A stretch of 64,000 bases of DNA, taken from positions 744,001 through 808,000 of the forward strand of contig JASISA010000040.1 in NCBI GenBank assembly GCA_031771865.1, read 5' to 3'. The stretch comes from Nothophaeocryptopus gaeumannii (taxonomy: Eukaryota; Ascomycota; Dothideomycetes; Mycosphaerellales; Mycosphaerellaceae). A program made the position numbers and the translations under genes. The notes under the pieces were generated by a model that saw only the letters and a program-made list of their open reading frames with translations, was not told the DNA's origin and ran no database searches. Within the stretch, counting starts at the first letter, position 1. Every line of letters starts with the position of its first letter. Below, in pieces: positions 30,156 to 40,107 of the stretch.

Positions 30156-30549
30156 ACGGATACTTCAAGAGGTAGGATCGGGTTGTACGTGCAAGTTGGT
30201 CAATGTGAAATTAGCGATGGCGTTTACGTGCGAAGATGATGTGTTTTTGTCTAGTTGGGGTGAAAAGCTAAGCGCCTTTTCAGTTGCATCGCGAACGAGG
30301 TTCCATACCATGCATGGCAATGCTAAATTCCGAACTTCGTACCCATCTCGTCCCAGCTGCTTCCCTTGCTATCCCCAGGTGGCTCTCATCTCAAAACGAT
30401 AAACTCTCATCGAATGCGCACGGGTATACGCGCCCCTGGTCGCAACGACCAACGCGTGCAGCAATTTAACTTGCCGGACTGCAAGATGAAGTCTCCATTC
30501 GTCACTGGATTAACGTCGCTACACTGACACCACCAGCAGACTCTGAACA
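30156..30549. other. Gap downstream of NUP170
   Basis: This 394-bp stretch holds the NUP170 3' UTR and the promoter of the next gene. No gene or repeat was seen. Confidence 0.4.
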
Positions 30550-31559
30550 ATGGTGATGCCAAAGCGAGGCATGCAGTCCCATGGTAAAATGCTCAAACGA
30601 GCCGCTTCTCCAACACCACAGCCCATTGGCGTTGCCACGAAGCGTTCTAATACGAACGACAAAGAGAACGCTATCCCATCGCCACCCAAAGCCACGGACG
30701 TGAATTGGTATACGAGCTCGAGTTCTCAGGAGACAATTTCACGAGAGCCTACTCCATTTCCTTTCGTTGGCAAGAAGAGTCGTGCTACTGAGGAGATGAA
30801 GAAGGGCAGTGTGCTGGATGGAAAAGCGGATGTTATGGTCAATGTGTTCAAGGAGGTCAAGAAGCAGTGCAACAAACCTGACGATGTCCAAGATGGGCAC
30901 TCTATCAAAGCTCAGCCGATTGAGCCAAAGTTGGAGAAGAAGCGAGACAAGAGTGTCTACATCGTCCGCAGCTTCCTCGAGGAATATCACCAAGACTCCC
31001 TTCTCGGCGTTTACGTCAAACTCGAGAACGCCAACATGGCTGTTGGCAGGATCGCTGAAGTTGCAAACGGTCAGTAAAAGTAGAGGCTCGTTCACATTCG
31101 GATCCTACCAAGTAACATCACTAAGTCATCTATGTGGCAGATCAGTACACTTTCCAAGAGCATCTGATCAACAGAGACGGATGCTTTTGGTATCGCCATA
31201 GAGATTTTGAGGGTCAAGAGATGTATACGTATGCTGAGAAGTGGGAGTTGAGCGATGATGAACATGATCCGGACGGGATTGTTAAGGAGTGGTTGGAGAT
31301 TTCTGGGGGCGAAGAAGTCCTCTGTGGAGGCTGTCGCTGTGCGAGGAAGCAGGAGCAGGCTGGTACACCACATGAGGCCGCGGTTCCGAAGTTGATGAGA
31401 CCGCTCGGAGATGAGGACACGTCCTGTGAGAGCTCGGAGAGCAGTGATGAAGGCCATCGTGAGGCTGTGGAGGAGGATCCTCTCGATAAGTGGTTGGAGC
31501 TTGGTAAGGACGAGTATGAGTCTGATAGCAGTGAGAGTAGCGAGAGCAGTGAGGACTGA
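30550..31559 (+). CDS. Unrecognised acidic-tailed protein
   Basis: Two exons, 30550-31069 and 31141-31559, joined by a 71-nt intron (donor GGTCAGTA, acceptor GGCAG), give 312 residues; the join makes VANDQYTFQEHLI. I do not recognise the family. The N-terminus is basic and disordered with a KENAIP stretch; the middle (about 130-235) looks folded: VYIVRSFLEEYHQDSLLGVYVKLE and GCFWYRHRDFEGQEMYTYAEKWEL. A CGGCRC cysteine cluster lies near residue 235. The C-terminus is very acidic and serine-rich, ending SSESSESSED, a typical casein kinase 2 target pattern. An alternative start is the ATG at 30556. The donor is weaker than at other introns here, so the exon boundary is less certain than the gene itself. 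Confidence 0.68.
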
Positions 31560-32579
31560 GGAGTGCACTAGATGCCGGCAGCAAAATCATGATCAGAATG
31601 TCCCTTGTGATGCTCACATGGGACGAGTTTCAATGACTTCAAGCACTGCCCATTCGTCTGCTTCTTTCTCCTGGAAGTCTCTCGCTGCCATCCATGGAGA
31701 AATCGTGCTTCGGGCCCGATCCAAATCACATCCTTTCCGCAAGGGATGTCAACAGAGAAGATCTAGCCTTTGTCTCGACTCACTCTAAGTTTTCGTGATG
31801 ATGCCCTTCGTCGGCCATGCTCGTAGATGGCGAAGAGTCACGGCTGCCTCCTCTCGTCCTCTCGACTCAACGTGAAGTGAGCCGCACACCCGACCCTGGA
31901 ACATCTCATGCTCCACCACGCCCCCACCGCAGTCAGGCAGCTAGACGACGCGCTGTTGTTGGTGTTACAACGCGAAGGACTCGCTGCGAGACAGTCGAGA
32001 CGCGCTTCGCGTTTCACCTTCATCGGCTGCCAATAGCGAGATCCATGAAGGAGAAGAGAACCATATTCAGCATCGTCAGCACGGTGGAACTTTTCTTGCT
32101 AAAATCTCACCGCCTCATCAACCGTCCCTGCGTCGTGGTTGTAGAAACGCTGGCTGTCGTCCGAATAGACAAGCCCATAGATAGGCCTTTCCTCCACAGC
32201 CAATCAGCTCTTCCAAATCTCAGCCTCAAACTCAAAGATCGGACAGAACGCCGGTCCGCGTCCTCGTCTCGCGGCTGAGAGGAAAACAGCCCGAGAGTTT
32301 CGGCAACCAAAATGGTTTCCATCAGCAGCCAGCAACTGCACCTCCGTCATCCAACAGGTACCTTTGTAAGTAGCACCTTTAAGCTACCACTACCATAACA
32401 TCATCACCTACTTTCTCCGTCGTCGCAGCAGCAGTCTTGGAGCAAGACTGTCTGTCTGTTTGTTTCCCTCCTTACCACCTGTGAGGACTGAACAAGCGAA
32501 GCCAAGCCTCCTCTACCGACTGGGAGGAGGGTAGTCGGAGCATTGCGGTAGATGTGTCAGACGCGGTATCTGGGTTCGA
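31560..32579. other. 1-kb intergenic region
   Basis: Between two plus-strand genes. Chance open frames are present (one of 153 codons at 31817-32278) without recognisable domains or good codon use. The last part probably carries the promoter and leader of the next gene. Confidence 0.4.
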
Positions 32580-33609
32580 ATGAATATGGCTGCAGGTCTC
32601 GAAGATCAGCAGCGTCCGGTTGCAGCAGCAAGTAAAAGCAGCCGCCAGGACGGAGATATTGAGAGAGAAGAGCAAAGAATACGAGCAAATTCAACGGCGG
32701 TATTGGATATTACCAAGCCTGCTACCGCTATCATGGGCAAGGTGCAATTGAAAGAGCAGGAGGTGAGCAAGGAATGGAATACGAAGAATTTGGGACAGAG
32801 GTTGGCGGTGGATACGGGATGTGCTATTGCGGCGGGGAGTCTTGTTGCGCCGGTGGTGAGCATGATTGATAAGTATGCTATCGTTGTTCATGTTCAGGCA
32901 GGATCTGAAGCTGACAGAGAACAGGGCCATCATGGAGAATGCATCCGGCAAAGAGAAGCTCATGACTTCCATCCGAGGATCAATGGCGAAGCTCTTCCTT
33001 CGCCCTCATCTGTATCTCACCTCAAAACCGTTCGCATTGATTGTAATGGTCTATGGCGGAACATACCTCAGCGCGAACTACCTCGACACGTTCAAATCGA
33101 CGACCAAGAACCGAGCCGCCAGCACGACAACCGCCGGTCCTGCTAAGTTTGCCGCCACGAGTGTGAGCAATCTCGGATTGACCATGGTCAAGGATTCGCA
33201 ATTCACGAAGATGTTTGGCACCGTTTCCGCCAGGCCAGTACCACCATTGACGTACGCATTATTTGCTGTGCGTGATGCGATGACCATATTCGCATCGTTC
33301 AACCTCCCACCCATGATCGCACCGAACCTTCCGATGTCAGAAGCAGCGGAAAAGTACGTGAGCCGTGCCTCGGCAGCTCAATTTCTCGCTCCGGCCGGCA
33401 TTCAGCTGATAAGTACACCCTTCCATCTGTACGGCTTGGACCTGTACAACCGCAATGGTGGAACGCCATTTGCAGACCGACTGAATAAGGTCCGTATTGA
33501 CTGGCTGAAGAGCAGTTTGGCCAGAATGTGCAGAATCATTCCCGCCTTTGGATTTGGAGGTGTCGTGAACAACAGCCTGAGAAAGAGATTCCAGCAGCAG
33601 TTGGAGTAG
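32580..33609 (+). CDS. Conserved membrane protein of unknown function
   Basis: Exons 32580-32872 and 32925-33609, with a 52-nt intron (GTATGC, branch CTGAC, AACAG) joining MIDK to AIMENASG, give 325 residues. I know of similar fungal proteins but no assigned function. The N-terminal 50 residues are hydrophilic. Hydrophobic segments include LAVDTGCAIAAGSLVAPVVS, KPFALIVMVYGGTYLSANYLD, PPLTYALFAVRDAMTIFASF, AQFLAPAGIQLISTPFHLYGL and MCRIIPAFGFGGVVNNSL. The spacing of helices with charged loops recalls the mitochondrial carrier fold, but the carrier signature PxDxx(K/R) is not clearly present, so that comparison is tentative. An ATG two codons downstream (32586) is an equally good start. Confidence 0.75.
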
Positions 33610-34153
33610 ATCGACAGGATCATTAGATGAACCAGGAAATAGAAACATGTTGGATACACTTGGCGTGCATCTCTTGATGCTGCAGTGACTGGGACCGCAC
33701 GTAGGCATTGCATATGCAGGCGTTGCCTCTTGAAGGATTTGGGTAACATGTAGACAGCCACACGGGCAGCGGCATGAGCACAGCTCAGGAGTTTGGATGT
33801 TTGTTTGCATCGCACAGGCGTTGGGGATGTAGGACGAGTCGTGTAATACAACGTGTACAATAGACTTGAGTTCCGAGGAACGCGGAATGGATGAGGCTGG
33901 TAACAAGGGCATTGGAGCTGTGCAACCGCACCTACTACGCAATGCATTCTTCTGTGTCTCGGACTGCTCATTCATCCACGTTCACATGCCGATGTTGAAG
34001 AGTATGTGGTTGCAATGCTGTGTCCAGAGATGAGACATCCCCGATGGCGGCCTCATGAGTGCTGACCAGATCGGAGCAGTCCCGTGTGGAACGGAACAAG
34101 TCAGCAACGGCAAAACTTCCGTGTTGAACCTGCGAACAGAGACAACCGCGGTG
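33610..34153. other. 3' UTRs of convergent genes
   Basis: This 544-bp stretch lies between the unknown membrane protein and the minus-strand SEH1 gene. Antisense open frames here extend from the neighbour and carry no domain. Confidence 0.4.
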
Positions 34154-35308
34154 CTAATGGGCCCCAATCGAATCGATTTCGGCGGCTTCGACCCATTTGC
34201 CTTCTGAGGACTTCTTCCAAACACTGTTGTTACCATCGTCACCAGTAGTAAGGAGGATCTCCGCCGAGGGCGCGAAGGAGACTCGCCAAGGCGTAGAGTG
34301 ATGCGCCTCAAGTTCGGCAATAAGCCGAGCCTCTTGCTTCACAGCGCCTGGTCCTCTAGCATTCTCGTCTCGTCGCCCGCGTACGCCTCCTGCGAGACCA
34401 GCGCCAATGCCAGATCGTGCTGGGCGCGACGCCGGAGACTGATTGACGGGTGTATTCGTCTGTGGAGTAGTGCCGTTGGTCCCGTTCAGCGAAGTGGGAA
34501 GCGAGGATGCGCCAGTGGTGTGCAATTCGTAGATGCGAACAAACCCATCCTTGCTGGCGGTTGCGATGGTATCAAATCCTCGCTGGCTTCCGTCGGACCA
34601 GTCGACATCTCGCACGAGCTCCTTCGCGCCCTCTAGAATGGCAGCTGTGTAGAACTTACGCTCTTTGTCTGTTCGGAATACCTTGACAGTGTCTCCGATT
34701 GCTACAGCCAGGCCAAGAGACTTGCGATCGAGGCCCGCGACGATCGCTGTCCATGGAGGAATTTTCTCCTTGTGCCAGCTAAGCCTAAAGCCGGTCTCTT
34801 CATGTCGAGATGGCGTTTTGCAGAGGTACTCGGTCCATATCCTACGCCAATTGGACAAATCGTCATGGTGTTCCGGTTCACACACAGTCAAACAGCCGTC
34901 GCGCGTGATGACAGCGAGGTAGCTTTCATTCCCGATGTTCTTGAAGTCGAGACACATATAAGGAACGCCAGTCTCTGTGAGCTGTTGGTATATCTTCTTG
35001 AATCTCCGTCCAGAATTCGGCGCCTCGTCGACGTTTTCCTGCCAGATCCGGAGGTAACCATCTTCGCCGATGGTACCCAAATGCTCGCCGGCGAAGGGTC
35101 CGTTCCATCGAACCTCAGTGACACCAGCGTCATGCGCCGACCACGCGTCGGTCAGTTGCCACTGGCCGGTCTTCTCATTGCGATCCCAGACCTTCACTTT
35201 GTGGTCGGCGGAGGCTGTTGCCATGCGGGTGCCATAGAGGTTGTAGCTCACGGAGAGCAGCAGGTCCTGGTGGCCAAGTGAGAAGCGGTGGAAGCCATTG
35301 GCGGCCAT
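34154..35308 (-). CDS. SEH1: Nucleoporin SEH1, WD40 protein
   Basis: A single exon of 384 residues from the ATG at 35308 (MAANGFHRFSLGHQDLLLSV). Seh1 is a WD40 propeller in the Y-shaped (Nup84/Nup107) complex of the nuclear pore and also a subunit of SEACAT/GATOR2, which regulates TORC1. Blades are visible as DLLLSVSYNLYGTRMATASADHKVKVWD, VRWNGPFAGEHLGTIGEDGYLRIW, a central blade with GFRLSWHKEKIPPWTAIVAG, and DVDWSDGSQRGFDTIATASKDGFVRIYEL. A low-complexity insertion of about 60 residues (TNTPVNQSPASRPARS, GGVRGRRDE) sits before the last blade HHSTPWRVSFAPSAEILLTTGDDG, as in other filamentous fungi. An in-frame ATG eight codons upstream is less likely. It is divergent from ALG7. Confidence 0.94.
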   Translation of the reverse strand: MAANGFHRFSLGHQDLLLSVSYNLYGTRMATASADHKVKVWDRNEKTGQWQLTDAWSAHDAGVTEVRWNGPFAGEHLGTIGEDGYLRIWQENVDEAPNSGRRFKKIYQQLTETGVPYMCLDFKNIGNESYLAVITRDGCLTVCEPEHHDDLSNWRRIWTEYLCKTPSRHEETGFRLSWHKEKIPPWTAIVAGLDRKSLGLAVAIGDTVKVFRTDKERKFYTAAILEGAKELVRDVDWSDGSQRGFDTIATASKDGFVRIYELHTTGASSLPTSLNGTNGTTPQTNTPVNQSPASRPARSGIGAGLAGGVRGRRDENARGPGAVKQEARLIAELEAHHSTPWRVSFAPSAEILLTTGDDGNNSVWKKSSEGKWVEAAEIDSIGAH

Positions 35309-35702
35309 GCTGAGCTGAAGCAGCAGTTGCAATTAGATAAGCAGTCGCGTCCGGCGTCAATGTGGCACGAAGGAGGTCATGCCGTCCGCGTAGTCGCAAG
35401 AGCCTTCTCCAGCCGTTCGTTCATCATCAGCGCATCCAAGTCCGCCTGCTTGCGTCGTTGCACGTAGCCACGCGTCGTACGAAGACCGAAAACCGAAGAC
35501 CTCCAGCGCGCACGCTCGAGAAGGGAACTGTGCAACAAGCCACTTCAAATCCTTGGCACGGCCTAAGCTGAATTGAGTTTGGACGTGCAGGGGGCTTTCC
35601 GTCCTCACGCTCTGCCACCTGTTCTGTAACTTCAACCATTGCATGTAAAATGGAGCGGCTGACTTCTCCGCCCTCATACCCTCGTTGCGCGAAGACGAGA
35701 AG
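35309..35702. promoter_or_regulatory. Shared divergent promoter region, SEH1 / ALG7
   Basis: 394 bp between the divergent SEH1 and ALG7 start codons must carry both promoters. No clear TATA element was seen; the call rests on gene geometry. Confidence 0.5.
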
Positions 35703-37194
35703 ATGCAGCCGCTGAGTAGGACGGAGAGCTCTTCCCTCGGGGTGCTCTCAGCCGCCTGCATTGCGGTCCTCGCCCGCGCTTGGCGCAGCGATGGAGAGCC
35801 CATCTATGCATCGATAGCGGTCAGTGGCATCGCCTTCGCCTTCTCCTACTGTTTGATCCGATGGACGGGCGATGTCTTCATGGCACGAGGCTACAAAGGT
35901 CGGGATCTCTCCAAGAAGAATCCAATCGAAATGTAAGACAGACCAACTTTTCTCCCCACAGGACTACCGCTGATGATACCGAAAGACCAGAAACGATGGG
36001 TTTGGTATGCGCCTTGGTATATCTCCTGGCACTGATTAATTTCCTGCCGTTCGCATTCAAGCGCGACATTGTGGAAGTGACGTCTGGGGCTGGCAACAAG
36101 GATCGCGTGTTGGAAGCACAACATATTGAGACAGGACGCTTTCTCCACCGATTCCCGCTGGAAAAGGTTTGCGGAGTGACTTCTCCTGAAATGCAGTGTA
36201 TCGCGGCTAACCGCTCCTTCAGCTCGCCTCATACGGCTTCGCATACGGCACATTAGCCTCCGTCATCATTTTGGGCATCCTGGACGACTCGTTCGACATG
36301 CGATGGCGGCACAAGTTCTTCATCCCGGCTTTTGCAGCGCTGCCAATGCTTGGTCTGTACTTCGTCGACTTTGGCGTCACTCATGTCGTGGTACCGCTCC
36401 CGCTGCGTGGCTACCTGGGTGAGCTCATCGACCTTGGCGGGCTATATTACCTGTACATGGCCGCCATATCGATATTCTGCCCCAACAGCATCAACATCCT
36501 GGCTGGCGTCAACGGGATTGAAGTCGGGCAGTCACTGGTGATTGCATTGCTGATTGCGTTGAACAATGTGTTGTACCTCCTACCAACGGTACAGCAACCG
36601 CACCCAGCACTAGACTCACACCTATTCAGCATCTACCTGCTGCTGCCATTCATCGGTGTGTCGTTGGCACTGCTGAAGCACAACTGGTTCCCGGCCAGAG
36701 TGTTCGTGGGAGACACGTACTGCTACTTTGCGGGAATGGTGTTCGCGGTTGTCGGGATCTTGGGACACTTCAGCAAGACATTGCTCCTGCTGTTCATTCC
36801 GCAGATCTTCAACTTTGTCTATTCGGCGCCACAGCTGTTTGCTTTGGTCCCGTGTCCGCGGCATCGGCTTCCCCGTTTCAACGCTCGCTCCGGGCTTCTG
36901 GAACCGTCTGTCGCGACGTTCTCCGATGACAAACCGCTGAAGCCCATCATCGGGGAGGTTCTCAAGATCCTGCACAAGATGAGGCTCGTCCAGGTGACTG
37001 TGAATGAGACCGGGAGGGTCGTGGAGTCGACCAATCTAACCATCCTAAATCTTTGGTTGGTGTGGCGGGGCCCTTTACGAGAGGACCGACTCGCGATGGA
37101 GATTTTGGCGATGCAGACGGCGTGTGGTCTGGCCGGTTTGTGGATCAGACACAGTCTAGCGTTGGTGCTTTTCACTGTCGACAATCGGTTCTGA
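35703..37194 (+). CDS. ALG7: ALG7 UDP-GlcNAc:dolichyl-phosphate GlcNAc-1-P transferase
   Basis: Exons 35703-35932, 35986-36166 and 36223-37194, with introns of 53 nt (branch CTGAT) and 56 nt (branch CTAAC), give 460 residues, close to yeast Alg7 (448). The enzyme starts N-glycan assembly in the ER membrane by moving GlcNAc-1-phosphate from UDP-GlcNAc to dolichyl phosphate, and it is the tunicamycin target. The joins restore KNPIEIPETMGLVCALVYL and FPLEKLASYAFAYG. Family motifs seen are GYKGRDLSKKNP, the metal-binding GILDDSFDMRWRHK, FCPNSINILAGVNGIEVGQ and FVGDTYCYFAGMVFAVVGILGHFSKT. About ten membrane helices are visible. The frame is open further upstream only from a TTG, so the ATG at 35703 is taken as the start. 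Confidence 0.95.
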
Positions 37195-38257
37195 GTATCG
37201 GCTTGGTCTGCAGTGACAACCCTTGCGTCGCAGAGTCGCCTTGTCATCAGGACACCATCCATGCCCAGATAGATCCTTCACGAGTTGTCGAACGAACCGC
37301 GGTTGCGTATATGATTTAGTATGCGCCCTGATGGATCCCTCTTTCGCACATGGCCGGTCCAGGTAGTGCTTGATGACGATGGATGGGCTGCGTGGGACGA
37401 ATGGCGCTGGGCGAGGCGCCGCGGTGTCTGCATGCTTCATCTCTCTTGGTGCAGGCTCTGCAGGCACACGCTTCCGAAATGATTGCAAACCGGCGCCTAA
37501 ATTGAATCACTTTCTGTCTGAAACCCGCTAGCATCAAAGCTGCAACCGCGAGTGATGCGCGGCGGTTCCTCCCGCGCGCAGTTCTAAGGCAGGAACCCGA
37601 GCTTTGGTGCAGCACACTGACTGAGCACAGTGCAGGTGGTCGTTTGTAGTTTGACCATGAGCACCTTGTCAACAGCCTTGCCACGCCCGCTTCCGCCCTC
37701 CGCCCACGCATCGCATTGATCCGTGCTCATCTCCCGGTGCGCAACACAGGAGGTGCGGGTGGGGCGCCAGCGAGTCCGAGGTCCAGTCCGCAGCCGCTTG
37801 AACACTCTATACTGCAGCATGAACTCGTCGAGACACACCGGGCTCGTGGCATCGGTCGAGGTGCCTAAGTACCGCTGACCTGCACACCTACTTCTTCCCT
37901 CTTGTGTGTCCTCTGCAATCCATATGCACGCTGTGGCATAGACACTCTCTCACACCTCTGCGAGGTCTGGCCTGGTGCTATACACACTCCCTTTCAACAG
38001 TCACTCATTCGAAAGGCTCACTACGAGCGTCCATTCCTTGGGGAACGACAGCAGCAGCGTCAAGCAGCTCCTCGATCAGCAGCAAATTCAGACCCACCAT
38101 CATCACCACTACCAACAACCACACTCACTTCTTGACCCCAACCACCGGCAGCTTCGACAGCGCCGACGACACTCATTTTCTTGGACGACGGCAGCAGCAG
38201 CGCTTGCGATAACAACAGGACCTCCACTCGACAGGACAGACTCGATCAATCATCACC
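37195..38257. other. Intergenic region with long leader of the GH71 gene
   Basis: About 1.06 kb. The last 300 bp before the glucanase start is CAG/CAA- and CAC-rich (tracts at about 38050-38120 and 38195-38210) and has the pyrimidine/CA-rich look of a fungal 5' leader. A chance frame starting at 37975 crosses the glucanase start in another phase; if transcribed, its ATG would act as an upstream ORF overlapping the main start. Confidence 0.45.
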
Positions 38258-39714
38258 ATGCTCGCCCTTCTCTTCGCCCTGCTCTCGGCCTTGGCCCTTC
38301 GGACTGCGTCCGCCGCCACCGTTATGGCTCACTTCATGGTTCAGAATGCATACGCATACGATCAAGATCAGTGGAAGACAGACATGCAATCCGCCCAACA
38401 AGTCGGCATCGACGGCTTCGCCCTCAACTGGATCCCTCCCAACTGCCAGGACGACGAGAGCTGGGCCATCGATAGAATTGACGACGCCTTCTCCGCCGCC
38501 GAGGACGTCGGCTTCAAACTCATGTATTCCTTCGACATGAGCTACACCGAATGCGACCAATACTGGAACCAAACCTTCATGCAAGAAATGATTACCAAGT
38601 ACGCTGGCAGCTCCGCCACATATCGTTGGAACAGCAACATCTTGGTTTCTACTTACGGTGGCGACCAGGTTGCCAATGTGTATGGCAACGAATTCTTCGC
38701 CGGTCTGAAATCCAACATGAAATACTTGAACAATGCCATCACCCTTGCGCCCGCCTTGACCACCTACTCGATGCAGGGATACAGTGACCCCGAGACTGCG
38801 GCTTCGCGACTCATCTCCGACTACTCGTCGATCGACGGATACTTCAATTGGCAAGCCTGGCCTCTCAATGTTGACGCAAACATCACTGCCTCGCCCGACC
38901 AAGCGTTCCAGTCTGCGTTGAAGAATGCCGGCAAAACGGGACCTTACATCATGGGTGAGTGAGGCAAGGGATATAAACAACTTTTGTGAACAAGTGGCTG
39001 ACACTAGCGATAGCCATGTCACCCTGGCAGTTCAAGGATCTCAACAATGGGAACGAGCTCGACGCCTGGGTCGCCTACAGTGACCAACTCTTCCCAAAGC
39101 GTTTCAATCAGATCACCAGCGATAATGAGGTCCAACCAGACATCATCGAGATCTTGACTTGGAACGACTTCTGCGAGTCGCACTACATTCGTGACCTCCC
39201 ATCTCAAGATGAGAGCGCGAAGGACTTCGTCGAGCTTGGTGACATGGGCGCTTACGTCTGGGGCCAGAACCACGCCCCCTGGCGCATCATTGCCAAGTAC
39301 TACATCTCCTGGTGGAAGAACGGCAGCCCACCTGACATCACCATGGATCAAGTTGTCTACTGGCATCGTATCCATCCCAAGGGCACAGTCTGCACGGGAG
39401 GCTCGTCCACAGGCATCCGAAACAACGAATACCCCGAAGACGCTGTGTTCGCCTGGGCTCTTGTGAAGGATTCGGCCACCATCTCGATGTCGATTGGAAG
39501 CAATCAGTACTGGACGTTCAAAGCCGACAGTAGTGGTCCTGCCATGGGTATGGTTCCGTTCCCATCATACGTGTCAGGCGACGGCGTCACACCCGAAGTG
39601 TCTATCATGCGCAACGGAGAAGTCGTCGCATATGGCAACAGCTCTGTTGCTGTCTCAAGTGACTGCGCCTGGCAGAACTTCAACCCAGTCGTCAACCTCG
39701 TCGGCGAGGCATGA
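38258..39714 (+). CDS. Secreted GH71 alpha-1,3-glucanase (mutanase)
   Basis: Exons 38258-38954 and 39014-39714, with a 59-nt intron (GTGAGT, branch CTGAC, GATAG) joining GPYIM to AMSPWQFKDL, give 465 residues. GH71 enzymes cut alpha-1,3-glucan, a component of fungal cell walls; they serve wall remodelling at division or conidiation, or attack on other fungi. A signal peptide is clear (MLALLFALLSALALRTASA, cut near residue 19). Family landmarks are VMAHFMVQNAYAYDQDQW at the mature N-terminus, GIDGFALNWIPPNCQDDESW, KLMYSFDMSYTECDQYW, and EILTWNDFCESHYI followed by HAPWRIIAKYYISWWKNG. The last 100 residues form a beta-rich tail with two cysteines. No binding module is attached. Confidence 0.93.
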
Positions 39715-40107
39715 GCACGGGTAGGTCTTGAAGCTTCTCCACTCATGATGTTGTTAGACTAACCTCCCCGTAGTCTCATAGGTCGGTGACCTTGGTTGAC
39801 TTGACGACACATACGACTCCCTCTTTACTTCTTCCACCCAGGACCATGCAACACTTCTTGCATACTCTGCACCTTGCATCGAACTTTTTTCTCTTTGCAT
39901 TAGCCCGGGGCTGTTTTTGCGTTGGTTGTACGATCGTCATGCCGCTCATGGGATGAAGAAAATAGTCTAGATTAGCGAAGGTGTTAATTTGACTTGGGGA
40001 AAATGTGATTCACTTTCGCTGGGCGGGACTATGGTTACTTGTCTAGTACGCCGGCTCCGAGCTTCGATTGATCAAATCTTCTCTATTCAGTTTCATCCCG
40101 TAGAGCT
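39715..40107. other. 3' UTRs of convergent genes
   Basis: This 393-bp stretch lies between the glucanase and the minus-strand amidase. It has T-rich stretches near 39885-39920 but no gene. Confidence 0.4.

Noticed and set aside
31817..32278. 153-codon plus-strand open frame
   Set aside because: Arginine- and serine-rich chance composition, no domain, no splice or start context support.
32555..32585. tRNA-like T-arm sequence gggttcgaat
   Set aside because: No acceptor stem, D arm or anticodon arm can be paired around it, and it overlaps the start of a coding exon.
37975..38475. 166-codon frame with poly-His and Gln runs
   Set aside because: It overlaps the start of the GH71 gene in another phase and follows the CAG/CAC-rich leader; no domain. 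At most an upstream ORF.
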